Part shown: positions 52,300 to 60,786 of the stretch, piece by piece
Numbering within the stretch: the first letter of the stretch is position 1
How the letters are laid out: every line of letters starts with the position of its first letter
Source: Bacteriovorax sp. PP10
Lineage (GTDB): Bacteria; Bdellovibrionota; Bacteriovoracia; Bacteriovoracales; Bacteriovoracaceae
Length of the DNA: 64,000 nucleotides
Assembly: GCF_035013165.1 (NCBI RefSeq)
Contig: NZ_JAYGJQ010000001.1
Coordinates: 1,612,001 to 1,676,000, forward strand
Reading direction: 5' to 3'
Position numbers and translations under genes: made by a program
The notes under the pieces: generated by a model
The model's input: only the letters and a program-made list of their open reading frames with translations
The model's database searches: none
Told to the model about the DNA's origin: nothing

Positions 52300-55200
52300 C
52301 TAGTTGGCCGGGTTTGCCCCACCTAAGATCCCACCACCAAAGTATGAGTAGAAGATCTTGCTTGCATCTTTTGGATCAAGCGCCACACTTCTAGCATTTC
52401 TTTGAAGTGGAGGAACTTCGTTTTTACCCCAAGTCGCTCCACCATCTTTCGTGTAAAGCATACCACCGTTACCCCATGTACCATCTAGCTGGTAGTATCC
52501 AGCAACGTGAACCTGGTTGCTATTTCTTGGGTCGATCTTGATATCAACTGCGTGAGTAACCTGTTTCATTCTGTTCCAAGTGTTACCACCATCAGTTGTT
52601 TTCCAAGCACCAGTCATTAACCAGTTGCTCTTGTTTTCATAGTCCACCATCCAGATCGTCGAAGGATTCTTGAAATCGATCGCGAAAGCTGTAGGGTAGT
52701 ACCATAACTTGTATCCAGCACTAGCGTCTTTTGGATAGTTAACTGTGCCTCTTAAAAGTCTCCACGAAGTCGCTCCATTTGCTACATCAAGAAGATAAAC
52801 TCCTGTGCTTGCTTGGTTAGAGAACGTTGGAGCATCACCTGTTAGAAGAGCGTAAACGTTACCAGTGTTCGGGTCTACTTCGATCTGAGGAATAATTTTA
52901 TTTCCAGCAGGAAGACCTGTGTTCATGTAAGTCCAAGTCGCACCATCATTTTTAGAAACTGCGATACCAACTTCTTGTGTACCACCGTAGATGATGTCGT
53001 TTTTAGCATCGTAACCAACAGACAAGAACTGACGGTTGTAGTTCGTGTCCACTGGAGTTAAGCGCTTCCAGCTTCTTCCTCTATCTAATGTCTTATAAAT
53101 ACCACCGTTACCAGTAACTGCGTTTGCATGCCACTCGTTCGGGAAGTCGTGAAGTGATCCACTCGCAGCGTAAGCTACCATGTCGTCACTTGGGTCAAAA
53201 GCATAGTCATAGTAACTGTTGTACTGAGTTTTCGGAATTCTGAAGCTTACACCATGATCTTCTGATACAAGGCCTCCGATGTCAGCAGATGCGCCATACA
53301 TGATGTCAGTGTTCGTCGGGTGAAATTTCATTTTGTAAATCGAGATAACTTCAAGTCCTCTCGTCTTCCATTTTTTACCAGCAGTCGGTGTTCCTGTATC
53401 AGCGTATTCTGTGAATGGCGCTTTCCAGTTTTCTCCAGCGTTAAGTGTAGAGTGTAGGAAGAAGTATCCTGATCCAGCTACAACGTTCGCGTTTCTTTGG
53501 TTGATTGCGAAACTTTCGTAACCTGAATCCCACCATCCAACATCAAGAGCAACGGCAGACCATTCTAACTTTTCTTTCGGCCATGGAGCGTATGGAACCA
53601 CATCGTAGTTGATTTGATTTAATTTTAATCCCCAAGTCTGACCTTTATCTGTAGATACGTGAACTTTTGTACCGTACTGACGGATCCATTTTGTTGAACC
53701 AGTCGTGTAGATCATAGCTGAATTGTTTTCTGCCATTTTTAAATGGTCACCAACGGCCTGAGCATTCTTAACGAATCCACCACCATTTTTATTAATCCAA
53801 ACATATCCACAGTGAGCAACAGTATCGTTGATTGAAGTTTGTCCCCAGTCATTTAAGTACTGATATACCCATCCACAAGCATTTGCTCCATCGTTATCAG
53901 AGTAAGCAAGTGTTACACCACTCACATCCGATCCACCAGTGAACAGACGAACTCCTCCCGCTGGAGCAGAGTAAGTTGTGAACGATAAACCATCATCACT
54001 TGAAACTAAAATTTTAGTTTTTGTCGCCTGATAAACTTTACCATTCGTATTGTGGTCAAGGAATGTTCCGATAGCTTCTTCAGCAACAGAAGAAATTCTT
54101 GTCCAAGAAGTCCCGTTGTTTGCCGTACGTAATAATCCTTTTGTCGTACCTGCATACATGATGTTCGCGTTTGAACTATCAGAGTACCAGTATTTAATGA
54201 TCTCACCTGAAATAAGTCCCATTGAGATCGCAGAGAATGTAGTTCCTGAATCAGTACTTCTTCTTGGATTGATACCAGCCGCTGCGTGGAAAACAGTTCT
54301 TCCGTCAGCAGAGAATCCAACACTCACAGATCTTGTCAGGTCGGAATCAAACACAGCTTGATTGTGGTTAACTGCATTCCAGCTTTGACCTAAGTCAGTC
54401 GATTTGAATAATGTCCCCATGTCAGTACCGATAAACCAAAGGTTGTTGTACGGGCTGATTGAAACACCACTCATTGCACCACCACCACCAACACCAAGAG
54501 GCTTATAGGCAGCAGAAGGAGAAGTAGGAGGTTCAACTGGTGGCGGTTCAACTGGAGGTGGCTCAACCGGTGGAGTTACCGGACCTGATCCAACAGTAAT
54601 AGAAACTGTTGCTAGGTTTGAATCAACTTTTCCGTCATTCACTTTATATGTAAATGAAGTTGTTCCGCTGAAAGTAGAAGTCGGAGTGAAAGTACAAGTA
54701 CGTCCTGAGCAAGTTAATCCACCATTAGCTGGCGTTGTTACTGGAATATATGTAAGAGCGTCGCCATCTACATCAGTACCTGCATTCAGAGTGATATTAA
54801 CTGCTGTATTGAACGCAGTTGAAACCGACTGAGTGGCAGGAACTACCGGAGCATCGTTAACCGAAGCTACGTTAATAGTTGCCGTTGCGATATTTGAATC
54901 AAGTTTTCCATCATTAACTTTATATGTGAAAGACACTTTCCCATTAAAGTTAGCAGCGGGGGTATAAGTACACGCGCGAGACGCTCCACCATCACACTTA
55001 AGAGCACCAGAAACCGGGTCGCTCACTTTAATGTAGGCAAGAATATCGTTGTTTGCATCGGTCCCTGCGTTCAGATTAAATGTTACAGGTGTATCCTCAG
55101 TGGCCTCAATCGTTTGCGTGCTTAAAACAGCAGGTGCAACGTTTACAGGAGCTGTTGTACCACCGACCTCAACGAGTGAAAGAGTGTCCAGGTAGACGTA

Positions 55201-55641
55201 AGATTTTGCATAAGCATCTTTTTGGGCATAAATTTCTATATAGCCCGTGTTCGCTGGTACAGTAAATGTAGACGTGTAAAGCTTATAAGAAGTTGAGTTA
55301 ATCACCATCTTGGCTTCATCAATCCATCCACCACTAGCTGTTTTAAATCTAACAGCGATCATCGATGACACTGACATCGAATCAATTTTTCCATAGGCCG
55401 ATAGGGTGTACTTTTTACCGGCAGTTACACTCACGATCTTTTGAGTGATTGTTCCTACTCCTGTACCAGCTCTGGCCGCATAAATTCCACTGTGTGCAGA
55501 TTTAACTGCAGTGAAACTTCCTGTCGCTGTCCATCCACTTAAAGATGACTCGAATCCAGGATTGGCGATGAGATTTGTCTCAGCACCGAAGGCCGTGAAG
55601 GTTGAGAGAAGGCAAAGCGAAGTGAGAATTGTCTTGTTCAT
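52300..55641 (-). CDS. Exported carbohydrate-binding / BNR-propeller protein
   Basis: A 1113-residue secreted protein. After the signal peptide (MNKTILTSLCLLSTFTAFG) comes a CBM4/9-like domain (NPGFESSLSGWTATGSF, YLDTLSLVEVG, about 25-165), then two Big/cadherin-like Ig domains, each ending FTYKVNDGK followed by DSN and ATxxxxV (about 170-350), a Pro/Glu/Val linker (PPVEPPPVEPPP), and a C-terminal beta propeller of about 720 residues with many Asp-box turns (STDLGQSW, SDDGLSF, STDKGQTW, TTDGGNTW, TKDGGATW) like sialidase/xyloglucanase GH74. No clear catalytic pair seen. Likely a glycan- or surface-binding exo-protein; adhesion or glycan hydrolysis are both possible. AAGGAC before the ATG. Confidence 0.8.
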   Translation of the reverse strand: MNKTILTSLCLLSTFTAFGAETNLIANPGFESSLSGWTATGSFTAVKSAHSGIYAARAGTGVGTITQKIVSVTAGKKYTLSAYGKIDSMSVSSMIAVRFKTASGGWIDEAKMVINSTSYKLYTSTFTVPANTGYIEIYAQKDAYAKSYVYLDTLSLVEVGGTTAPVNVAPAVLSTQTIEATEDTPVTFNLNAGTDANNDILAYIKVSDPVSGALKCDGGASRACTYTPAANFNGKVSFTYKVNDGKLDSNIATATINVASVNDAPVVPATQSVSTAFNTAVNITLNAGTDVDGDALTYIPVTTPANGGLTCSGRTCTFTPTSTFSGTTSFTYKVNDGKVDSNLATVSITVGSGPVTPPVEPPPVEPPPVEPPTSPSAAYKPLGVGGGGAMSGVSISPYNNLWFIGTDMGTLFKSTDLGQSWNAVNHNQAVFDSDLTRSVSVGFSADGRTVFHAAAGINPRRSTDSGTTFSAISMGLISGEIIKYWYSDSSNANIMYAGTTKGLLRTANNGTSWTRISSVAEEAIGTFLDHNTNGKVYQATKTKILVSSDDGLSFTTYSAPAGGVRLFTGGSDVSGVTLAYSDNDGANACGWVYQYLNDWGQTSINDTVAHCGYVWINKNGGGFVKNAQAVGDHLKMAENNSAMIYTTGSTKWIRQYGTKVHVSTDKGQTWGLKLNQINYDVVPYAPWPKEKLEWSAVALDVGWWDSGYESFAINQRNANVVAGSGYFFLHSTLNAGENWKAPFTEYADTGTPTAGKKWKTRGLEVISIYKMKFHPTNTDIMYGASADIGGLVSEDHGVSFRIPKTQYNSYYDYAFDPSDDMVAYAASGSLHDFPNEWHANAVTGNGGIYKTLDRGRSWKRLTPVDTNYNRQFLSVGYDAKNDIIYGGTQEVGIAVSKNDGATWTYMNTGLPAGNKIIPQIEVDPNTGNVYALLTGDAPTFSNQASTGVYLLDVANGATSWRLLRGTVNYPKDASAGYKLWYYPTAFAIDFKNPSTIWMVDYENKSNWLMTGAWKTTDGGNTWNRMKQVTHAVDIKIDPRNSNQVHVAGYYQLDGTWGNGGMLYTKDGGATWGKNEVPPLQRNARSVALDPKDASKIFYSYFGGGILGGANPAN

Positions 55642-55932
55642 GCTTAGTCCTTGTTCAAATTGATAATAAAAATGAGAAACGAGAAACGTTAAAAATATAA
55701 AAATCAGAAATTCAATTTCGTATTCAAAATGTTATCGAACTAAGGAGGGAAATCTTGATGCGGCAATTTTTGTAAGAGTAAAAAAATCAGAAAGTTAAAT
55801 TCAAGTAGTTAAGAGAAATACCGATAGATAAAATTATTTAGAACCTAATTCCATCGGTTGCATGAATCGTATGAATCATATTTAAAAAAATTGTTCTACT
55901 AATTAGAACGGTGACACTCTGGCACTTACACT

Positions 55933-56379
55933 ATGGAAAAAAATCGCCCATCCAAATTGATTTTACGAGAGCGACGATCATATCTTTTTGCGTCGATGAG
56001 TAGTGCTATGGCCGCCCTTCTTCTTTTCTATAAACTGTTTCAAAATAATCTCTATCTGAAGATCATTGACTACACCTGGATAGCGCTGGTTTTAGGCTGG
56101 CTTATATTGGGGAATATCGTTCATGGGTACTTTGCCTTCAGGAGCTTTAACTCGCTTGAAGACAATGCTGAAATAGATGAGATCAAAGGTATTAAAGTGA
56201 CGTTCTATAAATCGCTATTGATAAATTTTTTTCTTCCCTACATCATGCTGATCATTTTGTTTTTAGTGATGAAAGAGTTCTTGGTTGCGACGATTGCATC
56301 GGTTTTATTATTTATGATGAGTGCAGGATGCTACTACCTGGACCTTCGACCGATCATGATGTTGAAAAACAAAAAATAA
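55933..56379 (+). CDS. Membrane protein, unknown function
   Basis: The 148-residue product has four hydrophobic segments (about 20-38, 46-66, 96-113, 117-135) joined by charged loops (SLEDNAEIDEIKGIKV). No ribosome site is visible before the ATG and no near-consensus promoter stands directly before it, so the start is uncertain. No family recognised. The ~290 bp before it are AT-rich and hold only the promoter region for both divergent genes. Confidence 0.55.
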   Translation: MEKNRPSKLILRERRSYLFASMSSAMAALLLFYKLFQNNLYLKIIDYTWIALVLGWLILGNIVHGYFAFRSFNSLEDNAEIDEIKGIKVTFYKSLLINFFLPYIMLIILFLVMKEFLVATIASVLLFMMSAGCYYLDLRPIMMLKNKK

Positions 56380-56546
56380 ATCTCAAAAAATATAATATTT
56401 TATTTTTCTTTTAAGCAGCTTGATCAGTACTCTTGCTAGTTCGGTGACCAAAAAAATACATTTCATTTCCACTCCCGATAACAGGCATCAGGGAATCTTT
56501 TGAAAATTAAATAATTTTCTACGATTTTTTTAAATTTATAATACAA

Positions 56547-56561
56547 TGAGAATAATCATTA
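56547..56561. promoter_or_regulatory. Fur-box-like site
   Basis: TGAGAATAATCATTA matches the 7-1-7 Fur consensus TGATAATNATTATCA at 12 of 14 defined positions. It begins 5 bp after a TATAAT (56537-56542), a position where a bound repressor would block transcription of the lipoxygenase-like gene. Confidence 0.5.
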
Positions 56562-56583
56562 ATAGGTTTTCAAGGATTGAAAC

Positions 56584-58014
56584 ATGGCGGTTGAGTTAAA
56601 AGAACCCAAAGACTTTCTCTATGAACGTAAAGGGCCATGGCCTCAGCCATGTCCAGAGCATCCTTTTGGAGAATCGGCAGGAGTCATCCACGTTCCCTTT
56701 AGTGAAATGATCGACTGGTGGCTACATGTTGGTTCACGTTACATGACAACTTTGCTTTATACGCCTGTGGCCTACATCAGAGGGCTCCTGAATCCAGGGC
56801 TCGCAGAGGTGAGTGACCATGAGTTTACTGAAATGCTTACTAACTCTATGCTGGCAAAATTTGTAAAGAATGTTTTTGATAGTAAAGACCGTGAAATCTT
56901 CGGGGACATTTTACATTCAGAGCATATCTGGATCTGTGATTTCGAGCCGGTGATTGTCGTAAAAACATTTAAAGGGATTTATGCATCAGCGACGAAAACA
57001 CTCTTAAGAAAGACGGGGCAGAAGTTCTCGGTGATTCAGATTTATGTTGATGAGACAAAGTCTCATTTCACTCCAGGGGATGGAGATGGGTGGGAATTAG
57101 CGAAGTATTACGTACTTCAAGGTGGAGCGCTTTGCTCAACTCTTGTTGTGCATCCATTACTACATTTTCCTATGGATGCTGTGAACGCCATTACGAAAAC
57201 GGCACTTCCAAAAGACAATATTATCTTTCAGCTTTTATACCCTCATTTAAGATTCACTCTTTATCTGGAAAAAGCAGTACTGACATTTAAGACATCACTT
57301 CTGATGTCGAAGTGGTGGATGCCTTACGCTCCTTATCCAGGTCCATATGAAGGGTTACGTGATTTACTGGTAGAAGGTTATGAAGGGATCGACCACAATT
57401 TTAGTTATCCTCCTTTTAAATATCAATTTGAACCCGAGTATATTGAAGGAAAGTATGGTGAATTTCACCAGGCCTATTTTCCGGTCTTTAGAAAGTTTGC
57501 GACAAATGTTTTGGTGGATCTGACTGAGACAGAAGTTTTTTATATTACTAAATGGGCCGATTACGCGAGTACTTGGGTGCCAGGATTTCCAAAAGGCGTG
57601 GAGCTTATCAGAGATCGCGAGCTGCTTATCTCTACAGTTGCTTATTTCTTGTTTGATGTAAGTGTCGGGCATACAGTTGATCATTATAATTTTGGAAATA
57701 TGGATATTAGAAAAATCCCTATGCGCTTAAGACAAGCACCACCTAAAAAAGGTGAAAAGATCACGCTTGATCGCAAGAAGCTTACAAAGTTTTGGGATTT
57801 TGGAAAATATGAAATGGCACGCAGGTTGTTTTTTAGTGAAACCACTAAGACCAGATTGATTGATACGGTTTATAATTTTGGAAAACGAAATGATAAACTT
57901 CAAAAGTATGTTGTGGAATTTAAGAATGAACTAAGAGCTGTAGATAAAAAGCTTGCGGCCGATAATGCTCAATTCACGCCAATTGATGACATCGCGGCCA
58001 GCATTCAGTTTTAA
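56584..58014 (+). CDS. Lipoxygenase-like protein
   Basis: The 476-residue protein resembles the catalytic helical core of lipoxygenases, without PLAT domain. Matching parts: GDGWELAKYYVLQGG (family W-x-x-AK), then VVHPLLHFPMDA with His190 and His194 as the first metal ligand pair (H-x3-H as in manganese/fungal-type rather than the H-x4-H of plants), QLLYPHLRFTLYL (family L-x-PHxRxTxxIN), and VGHTVDHYNFG with His363 and His367 (H-x3-H as in mammalian enzymes), followed by PxxLRxxPP-like MRLRQAPP. The chain ends in Phe, not the usual C-terminal Ile/Val ligand. No signal peptide. AAGGAT before the ATG; Fur-box-like site upstream. Dioxygenase activity is likely but not certain. Confidence 0.7.
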   Translation: MAVELKEPKDFLYERKGPWPQPCPEHPFGESAGVIHVPFSEMIDWWLHVGSRYMTTLLYTPVAYIRGLLNPGLAEVSDHEFTEMLTNSMLAKFVKNVFDSKDREIFGDILHSEHIWICDFEPVIVVKTFKGIYASATKTLLRKTGQKFSVIQIYVDETKSHFTPGDGDGWELAKYYVLQGGALCSTLVVHPLLHFPMDAVNAITKTALPKDNIIFQLLYPHLRFTLYLEKAVLTFKTSLLMSKWWMPYAPYPGPYEGLRDLLVEGYEGIDHNFSYPPFKYQFEPEYIEGKYGEFHQAYFPVFRKFATNVLVDLTETEVFYITKWADYASTWVPGFPKGVELIRDRELLISTVAYFLFDVSVGHTVDHYNFGNMDIRKIPMRLRQAPPKKGEKITLDRKKLTKFWDFGKYEMARRLFFSETTKTRLIDTVYNFGKRNDKLQKYVVEFKNELRAVDKKLAADNAQFTPIDDIAASIQF

Positions 58015-58593
58015 TTATTTTCCTTTGAAGCGAACTTTTACACCTTCGCCTGTAGCGTCGTTCTTACCAGAAAGCTCGAGAAACTTACATCCTTTGGGAA
58101 TCCCAACCATGTTTTTTTCGACTTCACAGTACGTACGTTGCAGGTCAAGTTTAATGTACTTGGCGCTAGCGCCTAATTGAATAATAGATTTCACAGTACA
58201 CTCACCGTTAACCAGTTCAGCGCGTGCTTCAATCACATTGCTTTCAAGATCATGTCTGATTTCACTTAAGTCATTTAATTTAACTTTGAAAGAATCGCGT
58301 GTGTCGTTAATTCCCACGAACTGAACTCTCTCTTGAACTGTACTTCTAATCATCGAGTGAACTTGTTTTTTTTGTGATCCATCCATTAACCAGTAGAAGT
58401 CCACATAACCATTGCTATTAGAAACAAACTTACAGCTTTCATCTGTTTGAGTGTGAATAAAAAGAATGTTCTCAGGGTTTAAACTTTTTTCTAGCGTGAA
58501 GAGCTTTCTTTCAACTGCTGGAGCGGTCATTCCTGCAAAAGCAGATTGAGCGATTAAAAGTGCGCCAGTTAAAATCAGCATTGATGTCTTCAT
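58015..58593 (-). CDS. Exported DUF4833-like protein
   Basis: The 192-residue product has a Sec signal peptide (MKTSMLILTGALLIAQSAFA). The mature part starts with KLFTLEKSLNPENILFI and continues YVDFYWLMDGSQKKQVHSM, RVQFVGIN and KFLELSGKN, which matches the general layout of DUF4833 proteins (N-N-x-V-x-Y, vyW, then a beta-rich half). Four Cys in the mature part. GAGGAG before the ATG. Its stop is immediately next to the stop of the lipoxygenase-like gene. Role unknown. Confidence 0.6.
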   Translation of the reverse strand: MKTSMLILTGALLIAQSAFAGMTAPAVERKLFTLEKSLNPENILFIHTQTDESCKFVSNSNGYVDFYWLMDGSQKKQVHSMIRSTVQERVQFVGINDTRDSFKVKLNDLSEIRHDLESNVIEARAELVNGECTVKSIIQLGASAKYIKLDLQRTYCEVEKNMVGIPKGCKFLELSGKNDATGEGVKVRFKGK

Positions 58594-58728
58594 TTTAGCT
58601 CCTCTCGATCAAAGATATTTATGTCTAAACTATAACGTGAAAAGGTTTGGGGGTGGTAAAAGCATGGAAAGTTTACATGCAATGAGGATAGTTTTCATTG
58701 AGAGGGCAAGGCCTGGTATAAAGGTTAA

Positions 58729-59406
58729 ATGAAGCTTCTATTGAAAATCATATTCTTATCAAATATGCTGGCAACCACTCTCTATGCAGGTGTTTGCCCG
58801 AAGGATGCCCCATACTTTTGTATGACCCCAGAGATGGCACCAAAGACCCAGATTAAGCTTGCCGATTTTTATCAAATCCCATCAATCATTATTTCACTTT
58901 TTAATGCTCCTATCATTTTAGATGCTCAGTGGGAGAGTCCATATTTTGGTGCCGGTATGAGCAACCAAAAAAGCATGATGATTTTAGGTGGGACGACCAG
59001 AGTGGAAGGAATGACAAAGGATGCTTATGCAGCAGTCATCTGTCATGAGTTAGGGCATGTGTTAGGTGGAGCTCCTTATCAGACCATTCATGGAGCTGAG
59101 TGGGCATCAGCAGAAGGACAAGCAGATTTTTTTGCAGCATCAGTATGCCTGCCAAGATATTTTAAAAATTTAGGAATGAGTGCTCATGATATTTCGGCCA
59201 GAGTTGAAAAGGCCGGTTATGAAATGCTTAGTAGTCTGGCACCTTTCGGATCAGGCACGAGAGACGAAGTGGACTCGCTTCAAAGATTTTATGAGTTACA
59301 TGAAAAAGTAGATAACACTCTCATTAATAATTATCCATCTCTTCAATGTCGTTATGAAACTTTTAGGAGTTCTCTTAAAAGATCTGATTGTTGGTTTAGA
59401 GAATAA
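58729..59406 (+). CDS. Exported HExxH metalloprotease-like protein (paralogue)
   Basis: The 225-residue product has a Sec signal peptide (LLKIIFLSNMLATTLYA). It shares with the protein at 17063 the core CHELGHVLGGAP (His106-Glu-x-x-His110) and WASAEGQADFFA (Glu129, Asp133), the block MTKDAYAAVI before it, the CLPRYF/CLKKYY segment after it and the final NNYPSLQCRYETFRSSL similar to MNDYPKPQCRFDTLYQ. So both are members of one family of short exported zinc proteases, with the spacing between HExxH and the AEGQAD block conserved. Cys near the end suggest a disulfide. AAGG before the ATG. Confidence 0.75.
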   Translation: MKLLLKIIFLSNMLATTLYAGVCPKDAPYFCMTPEMAPKTQIKLADFYQIPSIIISLFNAPIILDAQWESPYFGAGMSNQKSMMILGGTTRVEGMTKDAYAAVICHELGHVLGGAPYQTIHGAEWASAEGQADFFAASVCLPRYFKNLGMSAHDISARVEKAGYEMLSSLAPFGSGTRDEVDSLQRFYELHEKVDNTLINNYPSLQCRYETFRSSLKRSDCWFRE

Positions 59407-59410
59407 AAAT

Positions 59411-59436
59411 GGAAACCCAGGGAGTGCCTGGGTTCC
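59411..59436. terminator. Hairpin between convergent genes
   Basis: GGAA-A-CCCAGG / CCTGGG-TTCC around loop GAGTG, 4 bp behind the metalloprotease stop. Only a short T run follows (59451 onwards is TATTTTTT), so termination strength is uncertain. Confidence 0.6.
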
Positions 59437-59449
59437 ATAAGTAAATCAC

Positions 59450-59668
59450 TTATTTTTTAATACCCGAATTCGGATTCATTTTATTAGCATTAGCTTGTCC
59501 AGGCTTTTGTTGCTGTCCTTTTAGTTGTTGGTTTTGATTCACTTGATTTGGATTAGCTTGAGAAGGTTGTGATTTATCCCACTGTCCTTGTTGCTGCTGA
59601 CCTGGATTTTTGTTTTGGTTCTGTTGATTTTGTTGCGGTTGTTTTTGATCTTTTTGTTGAATGGACAT
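59450..59668 (-). CDS. Q/N-rich disordered miniprotein
   Basis: The 72-residue product is mostly Gln, Asn, Lys, Pro and Gly (QQNQQNQNKNPGQQQQGQW then further NQ blocks), with no hydrophobic core and no Cys. It is preceded by a good AAGGAG site at 8 bp, so translation is likely in spite of low complexity. No signal peptide. Composition is that of intrinsically disordered, prion-like sequences, or of small spore/coat- or stress-type proteins. Function unknown. Confidence 0.6.
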   Translation of the reverse strand: MSIQQKDQKQPQQNQQNQNKNPGQQQQGQWDKSQPSQANPNQVNQNQQLKGQQQKPGQANANKMNPNSGIKK

Positions 59669-59855
59669 AAATACTCCTTTAAATAGTCAGGCATCATTGC
59701 CTTTTTATGTGACTACATCTTGAGGAGCAATAGAGGTGCCACCTAACTAATTCCTTTTTTCAGTATATTTGCGATGCAAGGAATGCGACATTTTAGGACA
59801 CACAGAGTGTTAAAGAGAGTTTTTGTCATTTCTATAGTAAAAAGATTAAGTATTA

Positions 59856-59883
59856 AACAGGTGCTGAATTCTCAGCACCTGTT
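59856..59883. terminator. 12-bp perfect hairpin
   Basis: AACAGGTGCTGA (59856-59867) and its exact reverse complement (59872-59883) around ATTC. It stands 8 bp behind the stop of the minus-strand small gene at 59892 and probably ends its transcript; on the plus strand it is followed by a T-rich run. Confidence 0.65.
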
Positions 59884-59891
59884 ATGAGTTT

Positions 59892-60041
59892 TTATTTTTT
59901 TGTAGAAATTTCGTAAGCAATCAAGCAAATGAACAATAGAACAAAACCTCCTACGATAAGGAGTGCTCTGATATTTGATTCTTTTTGCTCACCTTTATTT
60001 ACAGTTACAACTTCGATGTCCGGCTTAATTTCATTTTGCAT
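59892..60041 (-). CDS. 49-residue single-pass membrane protein
   Basis: Short frame from ATG 60041 to TAA: 49 residues, with a polar N-terminus (MQNEIKPDIEVVTVNKGEQ), one membrane helix (ALLIVGGFVLLFICLIAYE) and end STKK. A GTGAG-type weak ribosome site lies upstream. The plausible signature (polar head, 19-residue helix, positive tail) and codon use argue it is real. The perfect hairpin at 59856 fits as its terminator. Small membrane proteins of this kind often bind larger partners. Confidence 0.6.
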   Translation of the reverse strand: MQNEIKPDIEVVTVNKGEQKESNIRALLIVGGFVLLFICLIAYEISTKK

Positions 60042-60109
60042 AATATTCTCACAATTAGTTTGAATCTTTCTTACAGAAAGACTGATGTTTAATTTACTGG
60101 GATTAGAAA

Positions 60110-60454
60110 TTATGAATGAAGTGGTGGACCGCGGGCAAAGGAGCTGCTGATGAAATGAGATGTCTTGCTATGAGTGTAGCTTGGAGTTGAATTCGCGAGA
60201 GTCGTGAACTGAGGAGTAAAGTTGAGGGCCACTACTGGCAGTGTACTTTCAAGAAGTGGGATCTTCTTTAAAACTTTATGCTCGAAGTGAACATTAGAAG
60301 GAAGAATAAAAGAATTGATCTTAGACGGAGTTGTCTTACTAAAATAATTATCCTGCTCGAAGCTTGCTGGAGCTTTTGGCAAACAGAAGATAAAGCTCAG
60401 TACAATAAGCTTTAATAGCAAAATAATATTCGTTTGTTTAAACACTTTCGTCAT
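60110..60454 (-). CDS. Small probable exported/membrane protein with RGPP end
   Basis: The 114-residue product has an N-terminal hydrophobic segment (IILLLKLIVLSFIFCLP) that could be a signal anchor or peptide, then a Ser/Thr/Phe-rich part without Cys and a C-terminal ARGPPLHS. Short RGPP/RAPP endings occur in many small proteobacterial proteins that lie near metal-resistance or export genes, so I consider it real but unassigned. No ribosome site: TACAAT is 7 bp before the ATG. A Fur-like site overlaps this promoter. Confidence 0.45.
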   Translation of the reverse strand: MTKVFKQTNIILLLKLIVLSFIFCLPKAPASFEQDNYFSKTTPSKINSFILPSNVHFEHKVLKKIPLLESTLPVVALNFTPQFTTLANSTPSYTHSKTSHFISSSFARGPPLHS

Positions 60455-60469
60455 TGGGAAAATTGTATC

Positions 60470-60484
60470 AGATAATCATTATTT
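60470..60484. promoter_or_regulatory. Weak Fur-box-like site
   Basis: On the minus strand AAATAATGATTATCT matches TGATAATNATTATCA at 11 of 14 positions. It lies just upstream of the leaderless-type promoter of the gene at 60110-60454 and inside the 3' end of the next gene. Confidence 0.3.
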
Positions 60485-60778
60485 AATGAATTCTAAAACC
60501 AGAATAATGGCAATTAGTGATAATGACAGAAGCCCCATCATAAAAACGTTGTCGGCCATGCGTTCAATACGTGGATTATTAGTCGGTGATCTCATCGAGA
60601 TATAAGATAACACGCTTGCGACAAAAAAGAGGATGATAGGAATAATGACACATTCATCAATAAGTGTTGTGCGAGACTGGCTGCCAACTTTAATATAACT
60701 AAGAATAAAAAAACATATGCCAAGAAGGTTAGATGAGGTCGGAAGAATGTGGTGAGTGAGTGGTTCTTTTTTCATCAT
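60479..60778 (-). CDS. Small membrane protein, unknown function
   Basis: The 99-residue product has two to three hydrophobic segments (about 17-30, 44-60, 78-97). Between them lie SRTTLIDECV and RSPTNNPRIERMADN. AAGGAT precedes the ATGATG start. It is 8 bp from the exported gene upstream on the same strand, so they may be one transcript. No family recognised. Confidence 0.6.
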   Translation of the reverse strand: MMKKEPLTHHILPTSSNLLGICFFILSYIKVGSQSRTTLIDECVIIPIILFFVASVLSYISMRSPTNNPRIERMADNVFMMGLLSLSLIAIILVLEFIK

Positions 60779-60786
60779 TTATATCC

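Noticed and set aside
54050-54361. Plus-strand frame inside the exported propeller gene
   Set aside because: Pure shadow of a long, well-supported minus-strand gene.
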